Assembly (NCBI RefSeq): GCF_024763615.1
Contig: NC_077223.1
Span: 81,096,627 to 81,160,626 of the forward strand
DNA length: 64,000 nucleotides
Direction: 5' to 3'
Source: Phlebotomus papatasi
Lineage: Eukaryota > Arthropoda > Insecta > Diptera > Psychodidae
The notes under the pieces were generated by a model, which was given only the letters and a program-made list of their open reading frames with translations, ran no database searches and had not been told where the DNA came from. Shown here one piece after another: positions 10,301 to 21,314 of this stretch. Numbering within the stretch: the first letter of the stretch is position 1; every line of letters starts with the position of its first letter. The translations under genes and the position numbers were made by a program.

Positions 10301-13300
10301 AGTGATTTAAAGAAAACAAAGATGATAAACTAGTCTTCAAGGGTCCACACAACCCTCCCGAAAAGGAAGTAACAAAAAATATCAATATTAATTAAAAATA
10401 TTGCATTTTAAGCTTAGGACTTCGGTGCTTATATGCAACTATGCCGAAATTTGGCACACTTACCGTTTTTGAAAATACTTTAACAAAAATTAATTAAGAA
10501 AATCTTGAGTAGTTTAGAATTCAGAATTCAGATACTATAACTGTCATCAATGTCAAGAATTTTAATATAAAATTTCACATATGACAAATTTAATATTTCT
10601 CCTCTATTACGATCACATTAAAACTTTAATCTATTTTATTTCAACTCGGGTGTTAAGTCATTTCCCATTCTAATTATTCGGGAAGGATCCCGTTGGATTG
10701 TCGATGTGTATGCAATTTCTGTGCTGTCCAGCGCCCAATTTCTTTCCTATCTCATCAGTTTGTGATTAGTCCCAAAAGTGTACACTTGTGCCGTGTGAAG
10801 TGATCAGTGTTTTGTGTGTGGAGAGATGGGAGAAGAGGCTCCTCTGGAGCCTGGCTCTGGGGCCACCTCGGAAGATCCAAGGAGATGGCTGGATCATCAA
10901 AAGCCTTGATGGGCCCTAACAGATCATCCTCCGGGGGACGTCTCGTCGCCAACGCGGGAGATCTGTTGCCCCTTATCCAGGCTCTTGTCTGATCCAGGAT
11001 CAGACAAGAACCAATTTCCTGGCCAACTCTCCCCACTCTGGCTGTAAATTTGTATGTAATAAGCCCCTCAATCATTTTCCTCTGTTTAAAATTAAAATAG
11101 TTTCGGTCCAACAATTAAATTAAAATTAAGTATAAAAAATTAAAGCAAAATTTCCCTATAAATAATTAAATGTTCTTCCTTAATTTTTTTCTTTTTTTTT
11201 TCAATACAGTAGTTATAACTCCCTAAATTGATGTCAAAATATGGACTACTGAATATTAAAAAAAAACATATATATTAAAGTTTGCAATTTGCAAGACCGT
11301 CTTTATGTCCTTTTTAGACCTGATGAAGAGGACAAAAATCCTCGAAACGTACAAGATAAAAAAAACAGACAAAAAATCAATAAAAATGTACATCTTCGGT
11401 ATATTTTCCTAATAACAAATGCAAATGTTTCATGATAAAGCAAATTAAAATGTATACAAAATATAAGGATTTTCGTGGAATATTTCAAAAAGGTAGTCGA
11501 AAGCTACTTCAAATCGTTTTTACCCTATCTCAAGGATAGGTCCATGACATTACGGTTGCAAGAGTTTCATCAATGCTTAAGCTTAAGTTAAAGTTTCAAA
11601 TCAACTCAAAGGTTTCAGTGATATTTCACACTAATCTTGACAGTTTCCAGAAGTATTACGGGCCTTCTAGATCCCGTTTCAACGATGAAGTATCAGACCA
11701 CCCGTTTGTTTCCTTCAGGCAATCTGCATGACATTCTACCACCTCGGGAAATATCTCGACTGAAGTATATGTGTTAAATGGAATTTTTTGGCAATGAATT
11801 GTTCCTACAAAACGCTTCAAATGTCAAGGACTTTGTTCTACTATCTGTATTACTTGCTACCCTTGCTACGATATAAGGATTTTCATTAACAAATCTTTCA
11901 TTAAAGATTTGAATACAATTCTTATTGCATTTGCATCAAGAGTTTCATGCATAATAATTAATTTTTTTATGCATTGTAGGAGAATAAATAATTGACCTGC
12001 TATGCATTTTTTGATAGGAAATTTCGAAGCATTACAACGTGTAAATTGATTTTAAATATCTATATTATTATTTGGAAAAATAAATTATGCAGAAATATGA
12101 ATAATAATTTAAGAAATTAGGAAAAAATAAATTTGGCGGGAAATACGGATTGAGCGTAGCACTTCAAATGTTTGGAAAAACCCTTCAAGCGTGAACGACA
12201 CAAAGCACTGAAATATCTGGGTCAAACTAGGGGAGTTTGAACGTGCAAAATGGGTTACCCAATGAGTGCGACAGAGAGGTAACTCCGCCTCAAACGCAAT
12301 GAGAATACATCCCTGTATATCTTCCACTTTAGTTGTTGAGGAGTTTCAGTGGTGCATTTAGTTGCAGAAAATTCGCAATTAGGGTTTATGCTTCAGTCGA
12401 GCTATTTTCGTAAGAGTTAGAATGTCATCAAGATGCCTTTCTTGATACTTTCAGGTGGTCTGATACTTCATCGTGGAAACGGGATCCAGAAGGACCGTTA
12501 ATACCTCTGGGGAATTGAATACATAGAAGAGCCTTCCCGACTAGGTCTTCGGTTGCATAAAAACAAAAATGAAAGCTACCTTCCATAAGGTTACTTTCGG
12601 CGTACTATAAAAAGCATAAAAAAGAAGATGGCCTTCCATAAGGTACACTTCGGGCACACAAAAGAATATAAAAAAAACTCTTGAAAAAAGTAAGAAAACT
12701 CCTCCTCTGACTATCGTCCTGATAGAAAAGAAAAAATCACGATTTGAAGTAACTTTCGACTACCCTTTTTGCACAATATATGACTTCAATTTAAATTATT
12801 GTTAGGTTTTTGTCTATTTTTTTTAATGAATTTCTTATTAATTTTGACTAGAATTGAATGGTTTTTTTTTAAATAAAAGCATAAGATATTGGGCCATTCT
12901 TATGCCTTATTTGTAAGGAAAGATCCTTACAAATTGGAAGACATAGAGAGGAGAGCACTCTACCGTTTTAGGAATAGGATTTATCCTATTTAGAAATATG
13001 ATTTTCCGTATGGTGAAGTGCAGCTTGTGTGATATTACCCATTGATCCCTTCTCTTTGGCAATTGGCAATTTAAAATCAACCTCAAACTGGGCAAGGCAC
13101 ACGTATTTTTTTGATATACTTAACTCTCCAAATAAGGAATAATAATGTGATATTCTTGAATTTTGTTGCAACTAATTAAAATTCTGCTAAGATTTCAAAT
13201 GAAGGTAGAACTATCACAAATTATTCATTAAAATATTATCTTTAAATTTTATTCAGACCACGGTTTTCTTTTTAGAATTGATCTGATACGCTAATAAATC

Positions 13301-16300
13301 TATTAAGTATTAGTTAATTTATTTACGCTTTGCTTAAAAAGATTTTTTATTACGCTCAATTCACAATAAGACTTCCGTGATTATTCAATAAAACCAAGGA
13401 ATGATAATAACACAAAAGAAATCGATAACGCCTTAAGTAACTTAACATTTTTATTGATTTTTCTAACGAATCTAAATGTATTTAAGAAAATTTTTAATTT
13501 ATAATGTCCCTAATTTGTTTTTAATTTGTATTTGATTTGTTTCCTAAATTAAATTACTCTTTTTAAATCAATAAGGAACTGAGGAAATAGATTAACGTAA
13601 GATTCTAATCTTAATTAAAATTCTGGAAACCTAAACATTTTTTACATGAAAAATTTGCAAGAGAAGTAATAACAAAAGATTTCAAGATTACCCATTTTTA
13701 ATCTTTTTTGAAAGACAAATTTCGTCACTTGCGTGTTAAAAGTTTGTAAGAAGAATCTTTTGCATATAGACTATAAGAAAAAATAAATCACACTTTTAAA
13801 ACGAATACCAATGAGTAGCAAAAAATTTAATTTGCTTAGCAAAAAATTGAGCTTCTCAGAACAAATAAAATTTGGTCAGTGAAAAATTAAATTTATTAAA
13901 TAGCAAAAAATCAAAAATATCATTTAAAATTTGAATTTGTTCAGCAACAAAAAAACAAATTTTGTCGGTAATGGCTGTGGCACACGATTTAGATCAGGAA
14001 AATTTCATAAAGTCGAAATTTGAATCTCATTCTTTCTTACGGGTTTTGCGTGTCTCTATCTCATCCTTTCACACTCTTCTTTTTGTTTTAAATGTCACAA
14101 CAAATTAAATTTAGCCCAATCGAATTTGGAGTGCAAAAGAATGAGATAGTATGCAAAATGTATAAGAAAGAAAGGGATCTGAATTTTGATTTTGATCTTA
14201 TTTGATTTCCTGAGACTTTTCTGATCTAAAACGTGTACCAGAGCCATAAACATTTAAAATTGGTCGGCAATCCATATACCTTTTGGATCATTAAATAAAA
14301 ATTAACATTCCTTTCTCAATCAAATGTTTTTGCATATTTATTCTTTTATTTTGCACTCTTCTTATTCTCGTGAACATCACAACAAATGAAGTTTAATTCA
14401 ATTCAATTCAAGCTCTCAAGTCTAAAGAATGGGATAAAGTTTTGAAAAATCTTTGAGTAAGAAATCGATGTGAATTTTGATTTCATGAAATTTACCTGAT
14501 TTAAAAGATGTGCTAGTGACATAAAAGATTAAATTTGTTCAGCAAAAAATTAAAATTGGTCAGTAATGCCTCCGGCACATCTTTTGGATCGGTAAAATTT
14601 CATGAAATCTAAATTTACGTCCATTTTATTCTCAAAAAACAAACATCATAAGTATATCCCATTTTTTCAGATTAAAAATTGGATTGAATTAAATTTAATT
14701 TGGTGTGATGTTCAAAAAAAGTGTGCGAAAGAGTAGGATAGACACATGCCAGACTTTTAAGAAAGAAAGGGTTGTTAATTTTGACTTTATAAAAATTTTC
14801 CTGATCTAAAAGAAGTACCGGAGCCTTAAAAAACTAAATTTGATCAGTAAAATCTAAAATTTTACTTGGTTAAATAACTTAAATCTCTACCAAAGTCGGT
14901 TTATTTTATTCAATAAACAAGATGGTTACAAGTAAAATAAAACCTCTTTATCTTGCCTTTGTGAGAACTTGCATGAAAATTTAACTTCTTTCATAGTTCT
15001 AAATTAATAATTGATCGAATTTGCTTTCTTTCCTGCTCAAATTTATTGTTTTACTGCACTGGTAAAAATAAAAGGATCAAATTGATCCTTTTGCAAAGAA
15101 TGGATCAAATTCATATGTCCTATTATGAGAAATGTGCATTCATAGTTCGAATTTTGATCCATCCTTTGCAAAAGGATCAAATTTGGAACAATTTGATCCT
15201 TTTATTTTTACCAGTGTGCTCATTTGCACAGTATCAGCTTTTAATAAGTTGTAATTAATAGCGTAATAAGCCACTGCTTTTTCTGCCTTCATCAATTTTC
15301 TGATTCAGTTTTTTAAATGTAATTTTCATTGCTTTTAGTGCCATTTGAAGTCTTACTTAGTTTTAGAGCTTATGGTGCTGGCACACCTTTTCAATTGAGT
15401 GAAATTCAATCGATTGAAATTTTACCTCTTACTCTTTCAAACTTAAATCAGATATAACTGTCTCTTACTTTCAAATGATAATTAAACTTGAAATTGAAAA
15501 CTAAAATTGAAAATTTAATTTTCATTTTCATTCATTTTCATTTAATTTAATTTTCATTCATTCAATCGATTGAAATTTTACTAAATTGAAAAGGTGTGCC
15601 AGCGCCATTAGGAATAAAAATCAAGAACTTAAGGGATTGCCCTCTTTATCACTTTAGTCAGAAAATAATACTTATATGTATCGCCCCATATACAAAGTGT
15701 ACATATTATCTTTAACGTAAATCAGTCTTGCATATCTTAACTTATCGATTTATGTGATGAATTAGGTTAAGTGTATGAAATTTCGGCACAGTTGCATGCA
15801 AGCGCCAAAGTCTTAAGTTTAAAATGCAATATTTTTAATACAAATTGAAATTTTTTGAGAGTTCTTTTTAAGAAGTGTTGATTGGAACCTTGTGGATAGT
15901 TTATCGTCTTTGTTTTCTCTTAAATCATTTTTAATACATTTTATAATGAATAACTATATAGGCATAGCTTTGGGTAATATTTCAGCCATTTTGTTTTTTT
16001 ATATAGTTCCTTACCCTTTTGGATTTCTTCCAATGACCTTTTTTTCATAATCTCATTCGTAGAAGCGACATTTTTGTTTATTATTTGCATTGTAAAATAT
16101 ATACAATATGAAAAAAATTGAATATTCATGGAAATTTGAGGAGCAAAAGAAGTGGCCGGATTTGCAAGCTGGCCGTAATTTGGCACACTTGTCCTACAAT
16201 ATTGTCAAAAGTAATGATTCAATAACTCCATTCTATGAAAATGGATTTAAAATTAATCTTTTCTTCAGATTTTATTTTAAATATTCAGTCCTAATAATGA

Positions 16301-19300
16301 AATGGTCCTACTGGTTCTCAATTCAGTGGTGAAATAAATACTATACTACTAGAATAGATATAGAATTTTACCAAGAATGCTAAATGCTAACATTAAATGC
16401 GGATATTAATGTTATGGTAATCTCGCTCAAAAAAATATATATCTCATAAATATTATAATATCATTATGAGTTTCTCTTCCGTAACTAAACGATTTTTTCG
16501 ACAAACTGTCACTCAATGAGATGTTTTATTCTTTGCAACGCATTTATCACACACACAGAATCTTTAAGTTTCAGCTTTTCCTACTTAGAGACTCTATAGC
16601 CCCATGCATGACTGAACCATTTATTTTTTTGCCACTCTTCTATTATGTATAGTAATTGCGTTCGAATTGTTTTTTTTCAGCGTGATAAAAACCTTGAAAT
16701 ATTCTTCGTGGTTTGCATTATGTCTCAATTTTGTTAATTTTTTCTATAACTTTGTGTTCTCAGCTTCCACACTTTCAATTGAGTCAGTGTAGTGATTGCG
16801 AAGCATGCATTTTTAATAATGTGCTAATTTGTAACAGACATTTTTTTTTGATAATTATTTAAGTTGATAAAAATAACTACGTACCGTGCTAGATTAGTCA
16901 CACAAACTACAACAAAAAACACAAAGCTGTGATAATGAAATACTTCGACGTTGTCTATTTAACCCTCAAACGCAAAAGCAGGGCTTCAGGAGCTATATTC
17001 AACCTTCAACCTTCTTTTTTTCAATTGTTAATTCTTAATTCTTTTGTAATGAAGAACTAAATATCATAATCTGTATTGCACAAGGTTATTCAGAATATCT
17101 TAGTGTATCTTTGACTAGCATTTCTGGATACCCTTTCGCAGTTCTTCTAGTCTAAATTAGATATGTACTATCTTCTTTTGGTATTATGAACCCAGTAATC
17201 ATCTCTAGAGTTTCTATCGGTTTTAAATCGAGATTAATAGCAGACCCTTGCATTGGTTCTATTTTCCCTACGTACTGATGTAATTTCTTGCATGACAATG
17301 TTTTTTTCCTATTTGAAATTCATCCACGAAAGGCAGTAAAACCCCATCCAGTTATTATAGTTAATCGTTTCGAGATATTTATTGCAATGTAATCTTGTTT
17401 CAATATCGTATATCTTGTGTTAGAAGACTCTGCTAAGCCCATTGTAAGAAGATCATGAGAGCCTTCCCCACAATGTGGATACCTCTACCATGCTCCCCGT
17501 GTTTTCACACGTAAAAAAATCATTTTGTAGGCTTTCAGTTGTTTGCACCGAGCCAGATTTGAACTCACAACTGTGAGAGTCGTGAGAGTCGACTTAAAGA
17601 ATTTACCGCATATCCAGCAAATTTTGGTATATCTTATTTAGAATTAACCATAAAAAACCGATGTGGAGCAAACAAAAAAGAACGGAGGTTCGACCGATGA
17701 AAACCTTAAAATTATAGCGATTAGAGCATAATACAAGGATTTTGAAAAGAAATAAAAGAGTATAGTAATAGAAGAAACTAAGAATATTTGTGAAGTTTGG
17801 AGTCAAACAAAAATACCGATGTTGTCAGTGTAAGAACTAATATATTTTCTAAAAGGTCCATAATGGACGCTAATAAAGAATTATATAATTAACCATAAAA
17901 AAAATCCAAGATGCCGCAGAAGAATACTTCTGGAGGAACATTAACTTTAATGATCCAAGTAAAAGGTCCCATTCAGAGATCCTTTCAAAGTTTCATCAAT
18001 TCGATGCTTTCTATAAGATTAACATATTTGAGCGTATACGTCAGGAGACAAAATTAAAAATATTTAATTAAATGGAATATTACGCCAAGAGAGATCAGTT
18101 GCGTTCTAGCCGTTCTAGTCATCTTTTTCTGAAGCTAAAACATCCGTTTAAGGAACACTAGCATTTCAATAGAATGCTGACGGTAGTAACAGCACAAATA
18201 AATAAAGGAGATAAAGTCCCTCCGGATGCGTCAGGTGCTTCAATCCCTTCAGAACAGGCAAATACAATAAAAAATCTTTGCCAAAGCTATCGGCGCTTCC
18301 ACACACAGTAAAAAAATTAAAAGAATAATCATTGGTTTGCTTTTTTACCACGATTATTCTTGTAAAGTTACACAAATTATGTATTTCAACAAAATGTGTA
18401 ATCTGAAAATGTGTAATTTAAATTTTATGTAATTGTAAACCGTGTAATCAACTGGGAATGATTACACAGTTTTGTATATTTTCTTACATATTTCGTGTAA
18501 AATTACTCAGTTTTCAGACAAAATGTGTACAAATTACACAAATGTGTATTAGTACACACGATTAGATGTTTAATGTAAAATTTACAATGAAAATCATGGT
18601 AAAGCAGCCAAAAATTTTTTACTGTGCACGCCTTCCTCAGGGGTCAAATCTGTGATTTGTCTCTGAAATGACGTCCGAAAACTTAATCCACTAGGTACTC
18701 TGATTGGGGATTTACAGGAAAAAATTGGAATTCGTCAAGGGTGCTCCTTCTTTATTGAACTGAGGCCAACTGATTCGGTCGTGTATATAAAATGTTTTTC
18801 AAAGTTTCAATTCGATCTTTTCAAAGAGATTAACACTTTCGCTTATACTTCGGGAGAGAAAATCAAAAATATTTAACGAAATAGATAACTCTACTAAGAG
18901 TGGAAGCATTTGCTTTTTAGACATAATGTCTGGAAAGCTAGAAAACTTTTGAGGAACAGTTCTGTTTTACTTGTGTCACGTGTGTGTAGTGTTTTTCCGG
19001 AGTTTGTCTGTGATGGTTTCTGAAGAAGAAGATATAGTAGATGAAAATAGAGAAATACGGAATTTCTCTTCCTTTATTCTCTAGCTAACATTTCCAAATG
19101 GGATGTTTTACTTGATGCAAATTACCATTTGCATCAAGTTTGCAGCTGAATTTCCTTTGGAGAATGCTTAAATTCAAGCAGAATCCCCCAAAAAGGATAT
19201 TGATCGTTTTATCAGTATTGATGAACTCTTTTTAGTTAGCCTATCGATTTTTTTGGTCAAAAAATTTTTTTTCGAGATTTTGCAAATTTCGCAATGAAAA

Positions 19301-21042
19301 TCAATTAGTAGAACCATTTCAAGTATTCTTAGTGATTTTCACTCAGAAATATTGAGAATTCCGGTTTTTAGAGCGGATTTTCGATTTTTCGAAAAAACTG
19401 TAAGGGGTTAGCCTATCGATTTTATGGTCAAAATTTTTTTTCTTAAATTGTGTTTACACCGATCAACAGATCTTAGTTAAAGTTTGACGCAGAAATATGA
19501 CGCAGAATATCTTCTTTTATTGGAACAGCAATTGTTCTACTTTGAGATGATTCTTAGATATGGTATTCTGGAGGTTTCGTCATTTTACGTGTGATACGCC
19601 TGCAATACCGCCGGCAGTCTTGAGCATTAGCTCAGTGACAAGTTACAGAAGTTCTTAATTTTTTAAAACAAGGGTAAAATTTGGAAAGTTGGATTATCCA
19701 TAGTCTGACTTTCAGTGTGTCTGACTTTCAGCATTGTCCGATTTTCGAAACTGTCCGATTTTCAGAGCTGTCCGACTTTCAGCACTGTCCGAATTTCAAA
19801 ACTTTCCGATTTTCAAAACTGTCCGACTTTCGGTACTGTCCGATTTTAGCAAATTACATTATTTGCACTGATTTTTTAAAAATATTATAGACTTATTCCC
19901 TTTAATAGACCATCTTGAGCGGATTCTTTTTTCTTCAAGAATGTCGATTCTTAAGAAATTAGAAACTTAAAAATTACGACGCAGATACGGCAGTAGGTTT
20001 GTGATGTGCGAAACCCTTAATCCAAAAAGTATGTATTAAGCAATAATTGATTTGGTAAAAATTGTATTGATGGAGACGAATAAAGTTCAGTTACCATTTG
20101 GCATTCCCATCGGAAACAAGTGTTTTAATTACAAACCACCACAGGTTGTATAACAGAGCCTAACTGAAGCCCTATTTAGCGGTTTATCTCTCACTTTTCA
20201 TATGATCGTTAAAGGGTTAAATAGCTCTAAAAGAAAAACTAAATGACTTGTCCGCTGCTGCAAATGAAAAAAAAAGCAAAACAATTCGTTCAAGCACTGC
20301 AAAAGACAAAAAATAGATATGAGAAAATCAGGAAAAAGGTATAATTATGCAGAGAAGAAAAACTTAAAAGGTTGACGAAGGCAAGAGAATATCAAGCGTG
20401 AACAGAAAAGTCTGGGTGACTTGCCTGAGGTATCTGAGAAAGTCTGAGACATGGGAGTTCATGTATGACGAGTAGAAAATCTGTCCATCTTTAATCCAGT
20501 CATAGATGGGCGTTCCATAAGCGTAATTCCAGAGATTCACGTTGCGAAAGTGAATGTTGTCGTAAGAAGTGAGAGCATCTATTATAGGAAGTGATGTTTT
20601 ATTGAGGAATCCGACCGGAGAGGCAAATAGGACGAAAACGTCCCAATGGGGATTCATCTTGGCGGCGGATTCAATGGCACAGGCTTGTCTGAAAAATAAA
20701 AATTAATGCATAGAAAAGTTCGTTAAACCGTATTAAACATAAAAAAGTCTTTTAAATTTACCTCGAATTGAGTTTAATTACTTGATCCTGCGAACAGGAT
20801 GTTTCATGAAAAAATATCGTTCGACCCAATGTTGGGGTCTTGTTGTCCATCATAATATCCGGAAGTAGGAGATCCTCCCTGAGACTTCCATCCGGAAGTA
20901 TAAAACATTTCTTCCCGCTATTTAGTGCATGCTTAAGCGTTAATATCGCAGACAATGTGAGTAGAAATGCAACTAAACCAAGGATCAATGATGACTTTTT
21001 TGAATTCTGACGACGATGAATTAACTTGAGGCATCGTCTCAT
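7219..21042 (-). CDS. Alpha-1,4-glycosyltransferase (A4GALT/alpha4GT family, GT32), 3' part missing
   Basis: A Golgi type II membrane enzyme of the lactosylceramide 4-alpha-galactosyltransferase family. In insects this family adds alpha-1,4-linked GalNAc/Gal to glycosphingolipids. Three coding exons join in frame: 20762-21042, 20425-20688 and 7219-7389, giving 238 codons plus two bases. Seen: a short basic cytosolic tail, a membrane anchor at residues 18-36, the FFHETSC stem motif, RQACAIESAAK, HWDVFVLFASP, and the nucleotide-sugar-binding DXD (DLD, 192-194) in GGTYLDLDV, followed by NYAGAESENFVAAG and DGFGHEIADMCL. Family members run to about 340-400 residues, so the Gb3-synthase-type C-terminus is missing. 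It may lie left of the window, beyond the BEL element. Exon junctions conserve phase, and intron 2 is GC-AG. The ATG follows a likely acceptor (TTTTTCCAG), so a 5' UTR intron is probable. Confidence 0.9.
8005..9298. mobile_element. hAT-like non-autonomous element with 8-bp target duplication
   Basis: The element 8013-9290 begins CAAGGGGGAGATATTAG and ends CTAATATCTCCCCCTTG, a perfect 17-bp inverted repeat. The flanks are TCCCTTAT at 8005-8012 and again at 9291-9298. An 8-bp duplication with a CA(R)GGG-type end is typical of hAT elements. The interior is AT-rich. A 94-codon frame at 8122-8406 matches nothing I know and is probably fortuitous. Subterminal GGAAGTGCT repeats cluster at 9138-9250. 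Confidence 0.88.
9407..10466. mobile_element. TA-flanked MITE family B, long copy
   Basis: Left end TAGGGGAAGTGTGCCAAATT then TCGGCC; right end GCCGAAATTTGGCACACTTA then CC. The same termini are at 15763-16196, 50430-50864 and 60787-61218, and inner blocks such as GAAGGGCAA are shared with the 50430 copy. This copy is about twice as long as the others. It lies in glycosyltransferase intron 2. No coding capacity is evident. Confidence 0.85.
10480..11319. other. GC-richer island with a perfect 13-bp hairpin in glycosyltransferase intron 2
   Basis: 10800-11045 is clearly richer in G+C than its surroundings and stays open in several frames on both strands. Examples are a plus-strand MGEEAPLEPGSG start at 10826 and a 119-codon minus frame at 10755-11114. 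No product is recognisable. It contains TCTTGTCTGATCC-A-GGATCAGACAAGA (10983-11009), a perfect inverted repeat. It could be the remnant of a retrotransposon 5' region or a regulatory island. I see nothing from 10480 to 10680. Confidence 0.4.
11320..11347 (+). other. Hammerhead-core-like motif
   Basis: CTGATGA, then an A, then a 5-bp stem GAGGA/TCCTC with loop CAAAAA, then GAAA. This resembles the CUGAUGA-stem II-GAAA core of hammerhead ribozymes, which occur in Penelope-like elements. The extra A before stem II and the lack of clear stems I and III make activity doubtful. Similar CTGA-stem-CGAAACGT strings also mark ends of other retroelements. Confidence 0.3.
11486..12771. mobile_element. 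Long inverted-repeat (foldback-like) element
   Basis: The left end CAAAAAGGTAGTCGAAAGCT then ACTTCAAATCG is mirrored at the right by CGATTTGAAGTAACTTTCGA then CTACCCTTTTTG. Inner arms also pair: 11660-11705 (ATCCCGTTTCAACGATGAAG) against 12450-12500. CTTCCATAAGG repeats occur at 12580-12645. No recognisable protein. The target duplication is unclear. Confidence 0.7.
12772..13794. other. AT-rich intronic DNA, nothing recognised
   Basis: Open frames at 12907-13171 are short, overlap each other and have no recognisable motif. No repeat pair or RNA seen. Confidence 0.4.
13795..14880. repeat. Cluster of three Harbinger-like MITEs in an AAATTTGTTCAGCAAAAA-type repeat background
   Basis: Three head-to-tail copies at 13972-14246, 14271-14521 and 14567-14826 have termini of the type TGGCTCCGGCACACCTTTT, with inner AAATTTCATGAA..TC. 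The first and third are flanked by TAA on both sides (13969/14247; 14564/14827). The separating DNA repeats a TTGGTCAG.AA / AGCAAAAAATTAAA word, seen also at 13815-13960, as if MITEs had inserted in a pre-existing degenerate tandem array. Confidence 0.75.
15057..15216. mobile_element. Palindromic MITE with CACTGG ends
   Basis: CACTGGTAAAAATAAAAGGA then TCAAAT at the left; mirror ATTTGATCCTTTTATTTTTA then CCAGTG at the right; inner GGATCAAA repeats on both arms. 160 bp, non-coding; the 70-codon frame across it is incidental. Confidence 0.75.
15373..15607. mobile_element. Harbinger-like MITE, CAATCGATTG subtype
   Basis: TGGTGCTGGCACACCTTTTC ... GAAAAGGTGTGCCAGCGCCA with inner CAATCGATTGAAATTTTAC on both arms; flanked by TTA on each side (15370-15372, 15608-15610). 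Same subtype as 37356-37610. Confidence 0.85.
15763..16196. mobile_element. TA-flanked MITE family B, copy 2
   Basis: Left TAGGTTAAGTG..AAATTTCGGC, right TTTGGCACACTTGTCCTA. The inner GTTGCATGCAAGCGCCAAAG block is shared with 50430-50864 and 60787-61218. The open frames over it are shadows of the repeat. Confidence 0.85.
16197..17424. other. Intronic DNA, nothing recognised
   Basis: AT-rich, with no convincing open frame, RNA or repeat pair detected by eye. Confidence 0.4.
17425..17640 (-). repeat. tRNA-derived SINE, degenerate
   Basis: The minus strand reads GTCGACTCTCA...GTTGTGAGTTCAAATCTGGC, with a pol III B-box-like GTTCAAATC (complement of 17556-17564). The same GTCGACTCTCA..AGTTGTGAGATCGAATCT core is found on the plus strand at 56189-56271. 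Part of the body (CTTCCCC..GTG.AT.CCT..TACCATGCTCCC) resembles 61540-61600, indicating a family. Confidence 0.5.
17641..18303. other. Intronic DNA, nothing recognised
   Basis: Only short unrecognised frames (17603-17806 minus, 18166-18375 minus) with low-complexity translations. Confidence 0.4.
18304..18626. mobile_element. Inverted-repeat element with CACAGTAAAAAAATT ends
   Basis: Left CACAGTAAAAAAATT, right AATTTTTTACTGTG. The interior is full of GTGTAAT/ATTACAC and TGTGTAAT words arranged in both directions. No coding capacity; target duplication not resolved. Confidence 0.6.
18627..19680. other. Intronic DNA with two copies of a short direct repeat
   Basis: GTTAGCCTATCGATTTT.TGGTCAAAA occurs at about 19236 and again at 19408, roughly 170 bp apart. 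No gene seen. Confidence 0.4.
19705..19855. repeat. Minisatellite of CTGTCCGA.TTTCA units
   Basis: About eight tandem, diverged units of 18-19 bp (CTGTCCGACTTTCAGCA-like). The same word reappears at 21675-21724, 400 bp upstream of the glycosyltransferase start. The 69-codon frame across it is an artefact of the repeat. Confidence 0.8.
19856..20424. other. Start of glycosyltransferase intron 2 (minus strand), nothing else recognised
   Basis: Transcribed from the minus strand, this is the 5' end of the long GC-AG intron. The apparent frame continuing past 20425 is read-through of exon 2 into the intron. Confidence 0.5.
20419..20426 (-). promoter_or_regulatory. GC 5' splice site (GC-AG intron)
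   Basis: The minus strand reads AG/GCAAGT. Only this cut joins exon 2 (..FLRYL) to exon 3 (LYKWGG..) with a single intervening serine, as in the family (RYLxLYK). GCAAGT matches the strong consensus of the rare GC donor class. The alternative GT two codons later (CAA/GTCACC) would disturb the frame. Confidence 0.85.
20425..20688 (-). CDS. Glycosyltransferase exon 2
   Basis: Acceptor TTTTTCAG, then ACAAGCCTGTGCC. Codes for QACAIESAAKMNPHWDVFVL and onward to VSDFLRYL. The frame fits the family only if the exon ends ..CTCAG before GCAAGT, a GC donor at 20424-20423. The intron after exon 1 is only 73 bp, against about 13 kb for the next. Confidence 0.92.
20762..21042 (-). CDS. Glycosyltransferase exon 1 (start codon, membrane anchor)
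   Basis: Starts at the ATG at 21042 (minus) and codes for MRRCLKLIHRRQ, the hydrophobic anchor and the FFHETSC motif. It ends ..AATTCGAG before the donor GTAAATTT (20761-20760), in phase 2. Joining to exon 2 restores an arginine codon (AG+A) and gives the family sequence LNSRQACAIESA. Confidence 0.92.
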
Positions 21043-21314
21043 CTGGAAAAATCATCAAATCCATTTCTTTTTAAATTATTTTAACTGATTTTTTTTACAC
21101 AATTTTCCCACCTTAGTTGATCAAATTATAAGCCGAATACTTATTATGCCGAAAGGATATACTCAATTTTTTCCACTTTATCCCAAGATAGTTGATTTTT
21201 CCGTCTCCTTTACATCACTCTCAGTGTTGAAGTTACTGATAAAATCGATAAAGATTCTAAATACATTTCTTTAAACTTTAATTCATTATTTAGAGTGCTC
21301 TTCAACGTCTCGTC

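Noticed and set aside
10755..11114. 119-codon minus-strand gene
   Set aside because: No recognisable product, no start or splice context that convinces, and the opposite strand is equally open; kept only as an island of interest.
20364..20657. 97-codon single-exon reading of the glycosyltransferase middle part
   Set aside because: It begins at an internal methionine and runs past the GC donor; the exon starts earlier at 20688 and ends at 20425.
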